Assembly (NCBI GenBank): GCA_014084085.1 | Contig: NPFB01000122.1 | Span: 180,530-215,101 of the forward strand | From: Hondaea fermentalgiana | Lineage: Eukaryota > Sar > Bigyra > Thraustochytrida > Thraustochytriidae | Length of the DNA stretch: 34,572 bases | Direction of reading: 5' to 3' | Shown here: piece after piece, positions 9,572-20,500 of the stretch | Numbering within the stretch: position 1 is the first letter of the stretch | Layout of the letters: each line of letters opens with the position of its first letter | Notes under the pieces: model-generated | What the model saw: the letters and a program-made list of their open reading frames with translations, nothing else | The model's database searches: none | What the model was told of the DNA's origin: nothing | Position numbers and translations under genes: made by a program

Positions 9572-10474
9572 TTACTGTGTTCCGGCAGACGGAGCAGCCG
9601 GTGCTGATGATGAGGCCCCTGGCCCCGACGCTGTCGAGGGCGTCGACGGAGAAGAAGAGGAGGTGGCTGAGGAGAGAGCTTGCAGCGGAGCCTTGAAGAC
9701 CTCGCGGAATTGCATGCGGGCGCGATCAACTACTGATCCCCACGAGTCCAGCGCAGGTCGCGCATCCAGATACATGGAAACGACCTCGCCCGGGTTGCTC
9801 GTCTGCGCACCTTGATAAAAATCAATCACGTAGCGAACCTCAGTTCCGCAGCGATCGACAATCCAATCGTGCCTATCAAAGGGCTTGGCATACCCAAACC
9901 AGGACCGCACGGTGGCTTTGGGACTGAGGTTCTTGGGCTTGCCCATGAAGCGGACCAGCTTCGGGCAATCACACTCGGGATGCATGGACTCGTACTTGGA
10001 GACCTCGCTCCAAGCCTTGTCGTTGACGTGATTGTGGATAGCGAGCACAATTCGCATGTCTTCCTCTCGGGGCTTCCACCCTTTTCGCTTCATGGCGTTG
10101 AAGAATTGCTGCTCGGAAGGGTACATCCACGAGCTGCTCTCACGGCTGTGCTTTTGATGATCGGGGGAGAACTCGCCCTTGGGAATGACGGACTCGACAC
10201 GGTTTGTCGAGAGCGGGAAGCGCTGCCCGGGCCATGCCTTTTGCTCCGCGGTCTTGGGCATGTAGTTCCTTTCGTCGAGCTCGACCTTGCCCTCTCGCGC
10301 GCCGCCCGAGGCGGCCTGCCCAGCTGCTGCTGCGGCTTCTTCTTCCTTGGCCTTGGCTTCGGCCGCGGCCTGCACGAAGGCCTCGCGGGCGCGGGACTCC
10401 GCTGGCACCGGGCACACGCCTGCCTCGGCGTCCGGACCGCGGCCCTGACCGTGGTCGACGGGGCAGCCAGCCAT
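9572..10474 (-). CDS. HCCS: Holocytochrome c synthase (cytochrome c heme lyase)
   Basis: This enzyme attaches heme covalently to the CXXCH motif of apocytochrome c in the mitochondrial intermembrane space (System III). The first in-frame ATG, at 10474, gives 300 residues beginning MAGCPVDHG. The open frame extends upstream only through non-ATG codons. Two Cys-Pro motifs (Cys4 and Cys21) precede an Ala/Glu/Lys-rich linker. Family blocks then follow in order: SWMYPSEQQFFNAMKRKGW (115-133), the heme-ligand histidine in IHNHVNDKAW (His147), PKLVRFMGKP, SWFGYAKPFDRHDWIVDRCG and TEVRYVIDFY (211-220), and LDARPALDSW. After about residue 265 there is an Ala/Ser/Pro-rich tail of roughly 35 residues that human HCCS lacks. 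Stop is TAA. Only the exact start is in slight doubt. Confidence 0.97.
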   Translation of the reverse strand: MAGCPVDHGQGRGPDAEAGVCPVPAESRAREAFVQAAAEAKAKEEEAAAAAGQAASGGAREGKVELDERNYMPKTAEQKAWPGQRFPLSTNRVESVIPKGEFSPDHQKHSRESSSWMYPSEQQFFNAMKRKGWKPREEDMRIVLAIHNHVNDKAWSEVSKYESMHPECDCPKLVRFMGKPKNLSPKATVRSWFGYAKPFDRHDWIVDRCGTEVRYVIDFYQGAQTSNPGEVVSMYLDARPALDSWGSVVDRARMQFREVFKAPLQALSSATSSSSPSTPSTASGPGASSSAPAAPSAGTQ

Positions 10475-11945
10475 GTTGCCGGCGCCGTCGACGGCGATGT
10501 CGATGTCCAAGCTCTTCGCGGTGCTGTGCAGCTAGCTGGCGAGCAAGCTGCCTGTCTGCCGCTGCCGGTTCGTCTGCCCCCCTGTCTACCCGGTGAGCTC
10601 CGCTGGCTCGCTCCGCGGCGCCTCCCCGGCGCGCCTGCTGCGTCTTCTCTGGCCTCGCCAAGATCTTCTTCTGGTCTTGCTCAAGTTGCTTCTCGCGCGC
10701 TTGCAAATGCCGATCTCCGAGAACCAACAACTCGCGCCAATCGCCGACGCAAGGCGCGGGGCGCAGGACGAGCGAGCTCGGGCGAGCGGAACTGCAGCGC
10801 CGTTATGCAGGCTTCTCCGTCGTGCTCTTCGAGACGAGCACGATGACGATGTAGGCCCTGCTGCGCCGACCTGAAGACCATCATCAATCAGCCAGACATG
10901 GCGGGCAGAGCGCAGTGCAAGTGGCCTAAACGCAAGCACAGGCCTAGGAATAGACCTAGGTGCATTTGCCATGGTTGCTGCTTGCTGACGACCAAGCTAC
11001 GCTTGAAAAGGCTCGCGTGCAAGGGGGAGAGAGCGCTGGACATGGCGCTGGACATGGCGGTGGATGCAGCAAAGTGGAGGCCTCGGCGCGAGAGCGCATC
11101 AAAATGTGTGACCCGACGAAGGCTGTCGATGCAAAGCTGTGCGCAACTGTATGGATGCTTGCGTTGGTTTCTTGCATGCCAAGATCAGCGAGTCAATCAG
11201 AGCATGGGCATGGCCAAGCAAGAACTCTCTCTCTCTGAGCCGATCAATAAGAAGAAGGGCGGCTTTGTCGCTCACGATCACATGGACGACGCGCAGCAGG
11301 TGTTTCTGGCACTTCCAAGCAGCTCCATCGATGGCTGGCGAAGAGATAGATGCGCGCTTTCCTGCCCCAGGGCACGCGGCGTGAATTTGACTCCAATGTC
11401 TTCTCGCGCGCAAAGGTCTTGCCCATTGAGCTCAGGCAGGGCGTCGCGCATGACCCTCTCCAGCATGCACCGAAGACCGCATGTGCATCGAAGACCGCAC
11501 TCGCTCATACACAGGCCTACTACACGTTCGCAGAAATCTAGTGCAACAGAGGGCCGAGTCCACTTGAGCAAGCAAATCCAACCCAAGTCACGCGGTGGCG
11601 AGGCACGTCGACCGGCGAGCAAAGCCGAGCGCGGGCGCGCGACGCGACGGACGGCGCGCGGGGAGAGACCAGCCTGCGCACGCCGCGCGAGCGCCTGTGC
11701 CGGAGCTGCTCGCAGTTGGCTGGCGGCCTCCTTAGGGCCGGCCGACTCGCTCGCTGCCCAGCACCAAGAAAGAACTAGATCATCCGCTTCACTCGCCTTC
11801 TCCGGCTTGCGCAGGCAGGGGCCTTGGGCTTTGCTGCAGAGCCAGAGCCAGAGCACGGACGAGGCGACGTAGACGAGGAGGGAGAGGAGGAGAAGGAGAT
11901 AGATTGTCGAAGAAGAGTCGCGGGTCTTCTTCAACAGGTTAAAAA
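10475..11945. other. 1.47-kb divergent intergenic region upstream of HCCS and the RhoGAP
   Basis: This is the longest gap and it is GC-rich through most of its length. It contains open frames on both strands, the longest an ATG frame of 324 codons at 10898-11872 (+). The predicted peptides are Arg/Ser/Ala-rich, lack any domain, and overlap similar frames in other phases, as expected of GC-rich non-coding DNA. Short local duplications are visible: CTGGACATGGCG twice near 11036-11059, CCTAGG at 10943 and 10955, and a GAAGACCGCA pair near 11470-11500. A pyrimidine-rich CTTCTTCAACAG just before the RhoGAP start could be a splice acceptor of a leader intron, but an in-frame TAA (11940-11942) rules out coding extension in the genomic frame. 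Confidence 0.45.
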
Positions 11946-13937
11946 ATGTCTCACACTCATCACGAGTTCGTGACGCGGTCGTACATGCAACCCACGAAAT
12001 GCGCGTACTGCTGCAACATTCTCGCTCTCACCTCGCAGGGCGTCCAATGCACGCGATGCAAGGTCGATGTGCATCAAAAGTGCATTGCCGATGCAACGCA
12101 AAAGTTTGCCTGCCTCAACTCCTTGCAATCCTCTTCAGCGACGCCCATGGTGCGGCGCACCTCTGGTGAGGGGGCGAATGCAGCCTCGTATGCTAAGGAC
12201 GCATCCGGCAGCGATGCCGACGATGCCGCCATCTCACATAGTTTCTCCACTATTACATTTATGAGCCCTGCGTTCTGTTGCGTTTGTAAAGGGCTCATCA
12301 AGGGTGTTTACAAGCAGGGGGTCTCGTGCTCGCTCTGTGAGGCCGCCGCGCATTTTAAATGCCAGAATGCCGCGCTCTCGAGCGTCTCATGTATTCCTGG
12401 CCGGAAGCGAGAATCTGGAGTCACCCAGCTCAGCAACGGGGTGACTCAGCTCGGTAACGCCGTCATGTCTATGCGCCGCACCAACTCGGGAAATGCTTCG
12501 GATGGTCCGCAGATCTCCGGCCCCACCAACTTCCAGCACGTCGCCGGCGCCACCAAGGGCCGCACCTTTGTTCCACTCGATCAGGCGCAACACGATTCCA
12601 GGTTCAAGCAAGAGCCCGTGCCTGCGACCGGCGAACCAAGCACGAGTGGTGGCGACACGTTGCCATGGTCGTCATCATCATCGTCGTCGTCGTCGTCAGC
12701 AGCAGCATCAGCGGCAACGGCGGCGGTCGTGCCACCGCGTCCAGCCGTACCTCAAGCTCGACCTGGCGCACCGTCTCCGCCGAGGCGTGCCCCCCCCCAC
12801 TCGGGCTCGTCGTCTACAGCGCAAAAGGATTCGGGACCCGCCCCGGAAGGTGGTAGCCAAGCGCAGCATGGGCCCCCTCCGTCCTCCTCGCTACCGCGCA
12901 GACCGCCTCCAAGTCGGCCATCGCGACCACCCGCCCCGACGAGAACACCCTCGCCAAAGGTCGACCAAGGTTCGCCTTCGGCACGAAGGCCTCCTGCGAC
13001 AAGACCGCCGCCTCAACGCCGGCCTCCCCCAGCAGCAGCAGCAGCAGCAGCAGCTGATGGGTCGAATAACCTCGCGACAAACGTTGCGAACATGCACATA
13101 AGCAACCCCACGGACGTTGTTCATGAAGTGCACACAAACTACAACGCAGCTCTGGGAGAGTACGAGGGCCTTCCTGCTGAATGGCGCGGGAGCAAGAGCC
13201 TGTCAGCGTTGAGCTTTGGATCTGGCCTCACTTCACAACCTCGCGTACAGCTCGATGGTTATTCAGACCGTGTGCCTACGATTCTCGTGCTCATGGCGCG
13301 CGAGCTTCGTCGACGCGATGGCTTCAAGGAGGAAGGACTTTTCCGTATTGCCCCGTCTCGGACCGAGCAGGCACGAGTTCGGGCCTTGCTCTGCGAGTCT
13401 TCGAGCGAAGGGAACACGAGCCGGGCCCTGCACCAATGCAAGGATACTCACGTTATTGCGGCGCTCATGAAAGAATGGTGCAGAATGCTCGATAAGAGTA
13501 TTCTCAGCGATCTCTCGCGGACCGACCTCGACGTGCTCACGGAGGAATCCTTTGAGGAAGGACCTCCGACAGCCAAGGCGCGCGAGAACTATCAGGCGCT
13601 TCTCTTAGGGGACAAGTATATTTCGCGTCCGGCCAGTAATGCACTCCTCTGGATTCTTGATCTCATGGCCGTAGTAACAACGTACCGCGACACAAACAAG
13701 ATGGGCGCGCGCGCGATCACGACGTGTTTTGCTCCCTCCATCTTTGTTCTCGATGAACCGCCAAGCACTGACTCCATTGTTGTCATCAAGCTTATCACAA
13801 CACTTCTCGTGAACGCGCTCACGTTTGTGCAAAATGACGCCTCGAGCTCCTCGCGCGACATTTTTGGCGATCACTCGGCAACATTTACTGCACAGTCGTC
13901 ACATGGGCACGAGGGGAAGCCAACTGACGTGCTCTGA
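11946..13937 (+). CDS. C1-C1-CRIB-RhoGAP protein
   Basis: This is a predicted GTPase-activating protein for Rho/Rac-type small GTPases. The start is fixed by an in-frame TAA six bases upstream; the protein has 663 residues. Two C1 zinc fingers come first: His6, Cys19, Cys22, Cys35, Cys38, His43, Cys46, Cys56, and then His98, Cys111, Cys114, Cys128, Cys131, His136, Cys139, Cys149. Such fingers bind membrane lipids, in some cases diacylglycerol. A Ser/Pro/Ala-rich linker (about 230-375) has many PxxP motifs that could bind SH3 domains. A CRIB-like motif follows at 385-413: ISNPTDVVHEVH, then G404, GLP (408-410) and Trp413. The RhoGAP domain spans about 443-625 with the arginine finger Arg467 in EEGLFRIAPS. 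A run of nine C in the linker (12790-12798) does not break the frame, because domains on both sides agree. Stop is TGA. Domain calls are strong; the target GTPase is unknown. Confidence 0.96.
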   Translation: MSHTHHEFVTRSYMQPTKCAYCCNILALTSQGVQCTRCKVDVHQKCIADATQKFACLNSLQSSSATPMVRRTSGEGANAASYAKDASGSDADDAAISHSFSTITFMSPAFCCVCKGLIKGVYKQGVSCSLCEAAAHFKCQNAALSSVSCIPGRKRESGVTQLSNGVTQLGNAVMSMRRTNSGNASDGPQISGPTNFQHVAGATKGRTFVPLDQAQHDSRFKQEPVPATGEPSTSGGDTLPWSSSSSSSSSSAAASAATAAVVPPRPAVPQARPGAPSPPRRAPPHSGSSSTAQKDSGPAPEGGSQAQHGPPPSSSLPRRPPPSRPSRPPAPTRTPSPKVDQGSPSARRPPATRPPPQRRPPPAAAAAAAADGSNNLATNVANMHISNPTDVVHEVHTNYNAALGEYEGLPAEWRGSKSLSALSFGSGLTSQPRVQLDGYSDRVPTILVLMARELRRRDGFKEEGLFRIAPSRTEQARVRALLCESSSEGNTSRALHQCKDTHVIAALMKEWCRMLDKSILSDLSRTDLDVLTEESFEEGPPTAKARENYQALLLGDKYISRPASNALLWILDLMAVVTTYRDTNKMGARAITTCFAPSIFVLDEPPSTDSIVVIKLITTLLVNALTFVQNDASSSSRDIFGDHSATFTAQSSHGHEGKPTDVL

Positions 13938-13951
13938 TCAAATGTAGTAAG

Positions 13952-13989
13952 TAGAAAATAATTTGGGTTCTAGAAAATAATTTGGGTTC
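13952..13989. repeat. Perfect 19-bp tandem duplication in RhoGAP 3' region
   Basis: The unit TAGAAAATAATTTGGGTTC occurs twice back to back, 14 bases after the RhoGAP stop codon, and is followed by a partial third start (TATAAAAT). It is a recent-looking duplication in the likely 3' untranslated region. Confidence 0.95.
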
Positions 13990-14120
13990 TATAAAATGGT
14001 CTGAGCTCGACTTGCATGGCGGCACCTCCATTTGGCACTCTCTTCTGACGGTGGTGGTGGTGTCGTACATGCGCCTTCAAAATGACACAGATCCAAAGCT
14101 AAGCCACAAACTTCGCGAGG

Positions 14121-14126
14121 AATAAA
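14121..14126 (+). promoter_or_regulatory. Possible poly(A) signal AATAAA for the RhoGAP transcript
   Basis: A canonical AATAAA hexamer lies about 184 nt past the RhoGAP stop and before the VPS13 leader. Position and motif fit, but poly(A) signals are loosely defined in protists, so this is tentative. Confidence 0.35.
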
Positions 14127-14328
14127 GTAAAAATCATTTAGGTCTGCCTCAGGCCTGCTTTATGACCCTTGTGAATAATCGCATTGGTAAAGCTTGAAGT
14201 CTGCCGTTCGAATACACATTGTTGATTGTGTCCAAGACAACAATTTCGACGCGACTGACCCGAACCATGGAGAAATTATTTTTGCGAAGGGGGCTCAACA
14301 TTTTTTCCTTGTTTTTGCTTTTATCGCG

Positions 14329-14370
14329 AAAAGAAAGAAAGAAAGAATGAAAGAAAGAAAGAAAGAAAGA
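14329..14370. repeat. GAAA microsatellite upstream of VPS13
   Basis: About ten GAAA units with one GAAT variant lie 170 nt before the VPS13 start codon. The repeat makes a purine-only stretch on the + strand apart from the variant T. Confidence 0.9.
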
Positions 14371-14539
14371 TAGAGGTGGCAAACGAAAAATCACGCAGAG
14401 CGAGGCTCGCTGCTGCGCGGCAGCGGGCGCCAGGAGAAAGCCACGCGCGGGGCGCAGCCTGCTCCTGCGCACTCGTCTACTCCAACAGTGTCGAGCAAGG
14501 GCTGAGTGCGGACACAAGGCGTAGGCTACTCGGACCACA

Positions 14540-17500
14540 ATGGCGAAGCGCATCTTGCTCGGCGTCTTACAGGACTACTTTGGTCGATACATTGACGGGA
14601 TCAACGAGGAAAATCTCAAACTCGCAGTGTGGGCAGGCGAGATCGATCTCGAGGGCCTCGAACTCAAAAAGGAAGTGCTTGATTCGTTGCGGCTGCCATT
14701 GACGATTCACTGCGGACATATCAGCAAATTCAAGGTCTTGGTCCCGTGGTCGAAACTTGGTTCTCAGCCCGTTGAAGTTCATATTGACGGAGTCTATCTG
14801 CTCGCACGGCTCGCGCCAGAAGACGAGGACAAAGAAGAAGATGATGAAGAAGGTGGTGAAGAAGGTGAAGAAGCTGCCAACGACGAAAATGTGTCCAAGG
14901 CCAGCACTGATCACGAAGCCGAGAGCGTTGTTGACGACGATGACGAGAACGAGGGCGTTCGAGAGGATGCACGCGACGTGCCCGATTCTTCGGCCGACAA
15001 CTGCCAACCCATCGCATCCTCCAGCTCTGCCTCGCCATCAGCAAAGTCAACGAAACGGACAGCCAGGAGAAACAGAAAGAAGAAGCTTCCGCGTCGCATT
15101 GTAGAAAAACGCATCCGCCTGCGATGGGCAAATCTTCTTGCTGCAGGCGAAGGATCCAAGGGAGGCGAACACAGAGGCGCAGAAAATGCAGCCGACCAGT
15201 CATTCTGGAGCAGGCTCGGCGCCAAAATCATGGACAACATCCAGATCAATATCACTAATGTCCACGTCCGTCTCGAAGATATGATGAGTATCACGGGACA
15301 CCCGTTTGCCGCCGGCGTAACCTTTGAAAAATTCTCTGCCGTCACGTGCGACGAGAAGGGGGACGCGCTCTTTGTTGAGCGCAATGCGCGGACAAATGGC
15401 GACGAAAGTGACCGTACCTTCTTCAAATCAATCCAGATCCAATCCCTCGCTGCTTACTGGGATGTGGACAAACCCATGATCTTCAACAAAACACGCTCAG
15501 AGTTTGATTTCGCGTACCAGCTTGCGCGTGGCATTTGGCGCAAGGAGCTGCGCGCAAGCTATTGCAAGGGCGCGTCACCGGAGGAGCCTGTTCTTGAATT
15601 CCGGGATCTGCATCATTTCCTGCTGCGTCCGTGCTCTCCGTCAATGCTCGTCGCAAAAAATGAATCGTCAGATTTCTCAAAACCGCGGTACAAAATGGAC
15701 GTTGACTTTGACGACATCGCCGTCATTGTCTCCAGGCAGCAGTACGCCATGGCCCTCGCTCTGCAGCGATCGTTGGCGCAAAATTCGATCCTTTCCGTGT
15801 ATCGCGAGCAACGTCCTCTCGACAGTCCCGTGGAAGACCCGGTTGCATGGTGGAAGTACGCGTACAAGTGCATCAAGATCCGCGGAGCCGCGCTCCGTCT
15901 CAACAGGCAAGCCAACACTGGAAGTGGGCCTTCTGCCCGCGACCATGCTAAGCTTTTGCGGCTCACGCAGGCTGACCAGCGCACAGATTGGGGTGATCTT
16001 GTGCGCCAGGTTCAACAGCGAGAAAAGTACATCAGGCTGTATAAACAACTCCTCTATGCTGAGGATGCCGTTCTCGCGAAAACGGGGAAGAAAGCCTTGA
16101 ACACGGAAGGGCCCGAAGCAGAGGCACAAGCGCCTCTTCGCGCGAGTGTACAGGAGCTCGAGGACGAATTCGAGGTCGAAAATACGTTGGCCTATCGCGC
16201 TGCGGCCTTGGCGGAGATCACTGCCGAGCAAAAGAAAACAGCAGAGGGCGCGGCACAGCAAAATGCCTCGCGTTCCAAAGGATGGCTTTCGGGCTGGTTC
16301 GCCGAACAGGGCTCCGATCAAGGGGGCGGCGGCCTTGCGTTTCGAGATCCGGTCAAACTCACAGCCGAGGAAAAGGCAGAGCTGATCGACGCTGTCAACT
16401 TTTTCGAAACTATTCAAGACCATAACATTCCTGAAGGAACCATTCATGTGCTCGTCAGGTCGTCCCTGCGTTATGGCTCCGTGGCTCTTGCGAACGAGGC
16501 ATATGACCGTGTCCTCTTTTCCTCAGAGATCATGGGAAAGCACACACTCGAAACGAGGTTTGGAAATTCGTGGAAGCACTCATTTGTCCTCAAGAATCTG
16601 ACGCTTTTCAATCACGACGCTGCGCAAAATGGCTACGAGGCCGAAGCTCTTGTCCTCGCGCCCAAACATGATGGCGGGGACGAAATCCGTGCAAAGGGTA
16701 ATGCATGCGTTCTCAACGCGGAATACCGCCCGGCTGTATATGCACCCGATACGAATGAGCCCATCTCGAAGGAGCTTTATTCAGTTCGTGTTGCGGCCGT
16801 ACCTTTTCGCGTTATTCTACTGCCGCATTGGGTCAATGCACTAAGTCGATTTTTCCACAGCCGGAGCGACTATCAAACGGCGCTCGAGTCCATAGACCCT
16901 TTGCACGGTTCAGGTACGATAGACGTGATCCTTGCTACCGAGCGTACAAGGCGACGCTCGAGTGCGGCCAATCACTCTCTCATTCGCACGCGGTCTGATA
17001 CGCAGGACGAGATGGCTCCAGCTCAGTCCTTCGACCAAGGTTTCAACGCCGAGGTCAACTGGGTTGCTGACTACATTGAGCGCTCGTCTGAAAGAACGCA
17101 GAAGCTAGAGGAAGCTTCCCTGCAGTCTGTTGTGGGCGCACGCTTGAGGCCTGACTTTGATGTGCGCATGAATGTAGCCGCCCCAATCTTACTGTTTCCC
17201 ATCTTTGGTCTACGGGTCAGACGTCGGTCCAAGCTTAATGGCGTGCCGCGGCAATCGCTCTTTATCGTCGACCTTGGTCACATTCAGGTGCTCCGCCAAG
17301 ATGCAATGGACCAAGAGACGAGTGGATCTCACACAGACCGCCACGACCACCATAGACAGCAGCTGTCTCAATCGGGTCTCAGACAACTGGAGTCCATGCC
17401 AAGCCTCGAGCGTCAATTACTTTCCCGTGATAGCATCGATTCTGCAAGCAGTCTTGCGCAGCATCTTGCGGCGGAAGACGACATTCTCGATGCCGTAGAA

Positions 17501-20500
17501 ACACAACTTGACAAAGAAGAAGGAGAAGAGGGAGATATGGACCTATTTGATAGGGATCCCGGCCGTGTTAGCTCACTGGATTCTCAAGGTCACCATCGAA
17601 AGCGCTCCGAGGGCGCGAGTGACCAGGATCAAAATGCAGAACATGCACATGATCCAAATGGAACCGCATTAGGGGCGTGGAACATTAGCGTGAAACGCAT
17701 CAGATCGCGCATCCTAATCTTACCTCCTGGCACTCACTGGACGACGGCTCTGGCCGAGGACGGGTCAGGTTTCGTCTTGGAAGCAAGTTTGCAAGAGGAG
17801 GCGCTCAGCCTTGTTGACGAGTTCGACGTGGACGTGGCGCTTTTTCACCTCTTTTCCCAAAAACGGAGCCCCCGCGTTGAAACGTGTCTCAGCACAGTAA
17901 CCGCCTACGTGACCCCAGCAGCGCTTCTAAGCCTATCGGGCCTTCGTGGTCAGTGGTCAAAGGAGCCATGGTGGTGGCTGGCCGGAACTGACACACCTGC
18001 GGCTCAGGATGTAGTGCCCCGCCATCGCCGTGCGTCATCTTTTTCAAACACAGGCGTCCACCAATCCCGGGGCCGGCACGACGACTTGAACTTGTCCGCC
18101 GAAGCCAATAACGAAGAAGGCTTGACGCATGCTTCCAAACCTATGCTCCAGCAGTCCGAGCAGCCGCAAACTAGCTTTGGGACATTCTACGGTTTTACGT
18201 CCACAGAGATTGTTGTTCATGTAAGCACCGACAGACACGTGACGGGAAAACGCCAGCAGCGATTCATCACCTGCACACTTCGTGGGCTCGAGGCACAATA
18301 CATACAGCGGTCGAAAGGATCATCTGCACACGCGGAACTGCAAAGTCTGGATGCTCTTGATCTCATCGCAAGCAAATCAACCGGGCCGGGATCCAGGGAC
18401 GCATACTTTATCCAGTCCGAGGCCGATAGTGCCGACTTGAAGCGATCCCTCATCTCGATCGACATGCACTGGCGCCACGCAGACGCCCCGGACGCCGGAC
18501 CAAAGCTCATCTACACTGTCGCCAAGTTCCACAAGCTTCGCGTCGAACTCGACCCTGACACAGCGAAAGAGCTCGAGGAGAACATTTTCGCACCTTTTCG
18601 CGAAGGTACACCCATCGAAAAGCCTTCTGGAGAAAGTGGTATTATGCGAGCCTCTTCGACATCTTCGTCGTCTTCGTCCTCGGCATCCTCCTTCACATCA
18701 TCACCGGAAATGCACGCAACCAAACCAGTTCAATCACAGTCTCCGACAGGCTCCGAAACTGTGCGCTTTCGGGTGGAAGCCTACATGGCATCATTGACGC
18801 TCGCACTTCGCAAGCGTGGAGATGTGCTCGCAGAAGCGTCAATGACACGAACATCGGTTGCTGTGAACCGTGGCACCCACATTCGCGCACAAGGTGAACT
18901 TGGCAATGTTCTCGTTACTTCTCGTGGCCACGAGCTCTTCAGTGTAGCTTCCAAAGATCAGGCGCTCGTCAAGGTCTCCGTGACAACGCAACCGCGCAAG
19001 GGCGAGAACCATTTGCAGATGCAAATCAATTCATCCCGATACAAGCACCTGCATCTGGTCTTTCTTGAAGTCAAAGATTATTTCAGCGACTCTGTGGTAG
19101 CGATCGTCTCCACACTGAAGAAATCGCTGGTTCCTTCCAGTCCTCATGATCAACAGCCGACCAACCCAGGAACACCGGAGTCGCCCTTTTCTTTCAAGGT
19201 GAACATGGAGACTTTCGAGGCAATGTTTCCCGTCACCGCAGCGGTGGACGAAGCAAGATTCTTTGCTGCAACCTGCGCCACCCTGTGCGCCTCGCACAAT
19301 TGTGACGCAGAGGCTGCAGAGGTCACCAAGGTGCGTATGGAGGGTTTCCGCATCTTTACAAGTGAGGCGACCTTGCTCGATACGCCCGTCAACTTCGTCA
19401 TGGATCTTTCCTATGATGAAGACGGGCTTTTGAAGGTGCAAGGCCACATCTCTGATGTCATTGTGCAGCTTCCTCTGACACAATATTGGCTTATCCAAGA
19501 TATGTTTTCCTACAACATTATGGAAGAGCCGATGGCATGGCATGGGGAGCCGCAACTGAGTCCCAGTGATTCCGTGTCCTCCTTCGGATCCAATCGCGAC
19601 GAGGGCTCAAGCGAGGAAGGCCACACTGCGTCCCACACCTCGTTTTCATTGGAAGAAACGCTCGAGGAGGTCTTGGACGAGCTTTTGCTCTTTAGCGTCG
19701 ACATTCAACTCGGTCGGGCATCGCTGCAACTTTTACAGCCCTCCAAGGCTCCCGTGTCGGCTTCCTCTCCATCCCTCGCCGGATCAGACGCGACACCCCT
19801 CGCTGAATTTTCCATGAAGGCCTTTCGCGCCCTCGTGCTTCGAGACTCGCCCGGGGCGTGTACGGCCATTGAAATAAGAGTCGGATCACTGGACCTCATC
19901 GACAGTCGGGTAGACAGTGGTCATCACGTCTTTCGACATCTAATTCAATCCGATCCGCGCGATAGCGCCAGCCGCACGGGTACGGCACAGCGTCGGGACG
20001 CACACACAAGTGCAAGCGCGCACGTAAATCGCGAGCTGGCGTGCTTTTTCCGCTATGTGCATTCGGAAAAGGTTGTTCGACTCGACCTGGTGGGCTTTCG
20101 ATCTGTCTTTATGGCAGACCTTCTCGTGGAAGTTGTCCAATTCTGGACCAGCTCGGATGATTCGGAAGCCGTGCAGCTTGCACAGGTTCCCCACAATCGA
20201 GAAGCTGGGTTTGCGTACGAGGAGAGGGCTGCAGGTAAGGCTGCGGGCCCGTCCGATAGTGACGATGCTGCCCCGGGCCAATGGCGCGGCGAATTTAACC
20301 TTGTCGACCCCTGCATTTGCTTTGTGCCAGATTACGCGGACGCAGCCTCTCAAATGGTCGTGGTGCGGAGCAACATTTCCTTCACGTGGACATCTGAAGG
20401 CGATCCAGACAAACGCCAATTCTCTCATTGGACCGGGTGTCTGAGCAGTGTTGAGGCTTACGTCGCTTCTGCGGGTGTTAACCATGATGATAGCCGCGAC

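Larger units (their letters stand above)
13938..14539. other. Intergenic region between RhoGAP and VPS13 (tandem genes)
   Basis: This holds the RhoGAP 3' end and the VPS13 promoter and leader. A 19-bp tandem duplication lies just after the stop (13952-13989). AATAAA at 14121-14126 is a plausible poly(A) signal, about 184 nt from the stop. A GAAA microsatellite lies at 14329-14370, and the last 150 nt before the VPS13 ATG are GC-rich. A tRNA-like GTTCGAAT near 14208 was checked and rejected. No gene is seen. Confidence 0.6.

Noticed and set aside
9812..10846. 344-codon + strand frame antisense to HCCS
   Set aside because: Its peptide is the Leu/Gly/Arg-rich mirror of the certain HCCS coding strand, and it has no domain of its own.
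10898..11872. ATG-initiated 324-codon + strand frame upstream of the RhoGAP
   Set aside because: Arg/Ser/Ala-rich, no domain, and GC-rich DNA here also opens long frames in other phases and on the other strand; it looks like chance.
11925..11945. Splice-acceptor-like CTTCTTCAACAG before the RhoGAP start
   Set aside because: An in-frame TAA follows it, so it cannot extend the protein in the genomic frame; a leader intron remains possible but unsupported.
14141..14220. tRNA-like B box (GTTCGAAT) near 14208
   Set aside because: The bases flanking the would-be T loop do not pair and no acceptor or D stem fits.
14149..14553. 134-codon minus-strand frame before VPS13
   Set aside because: Its middle is the translated GAAA microsatellite and the rest has no recognisable domain.
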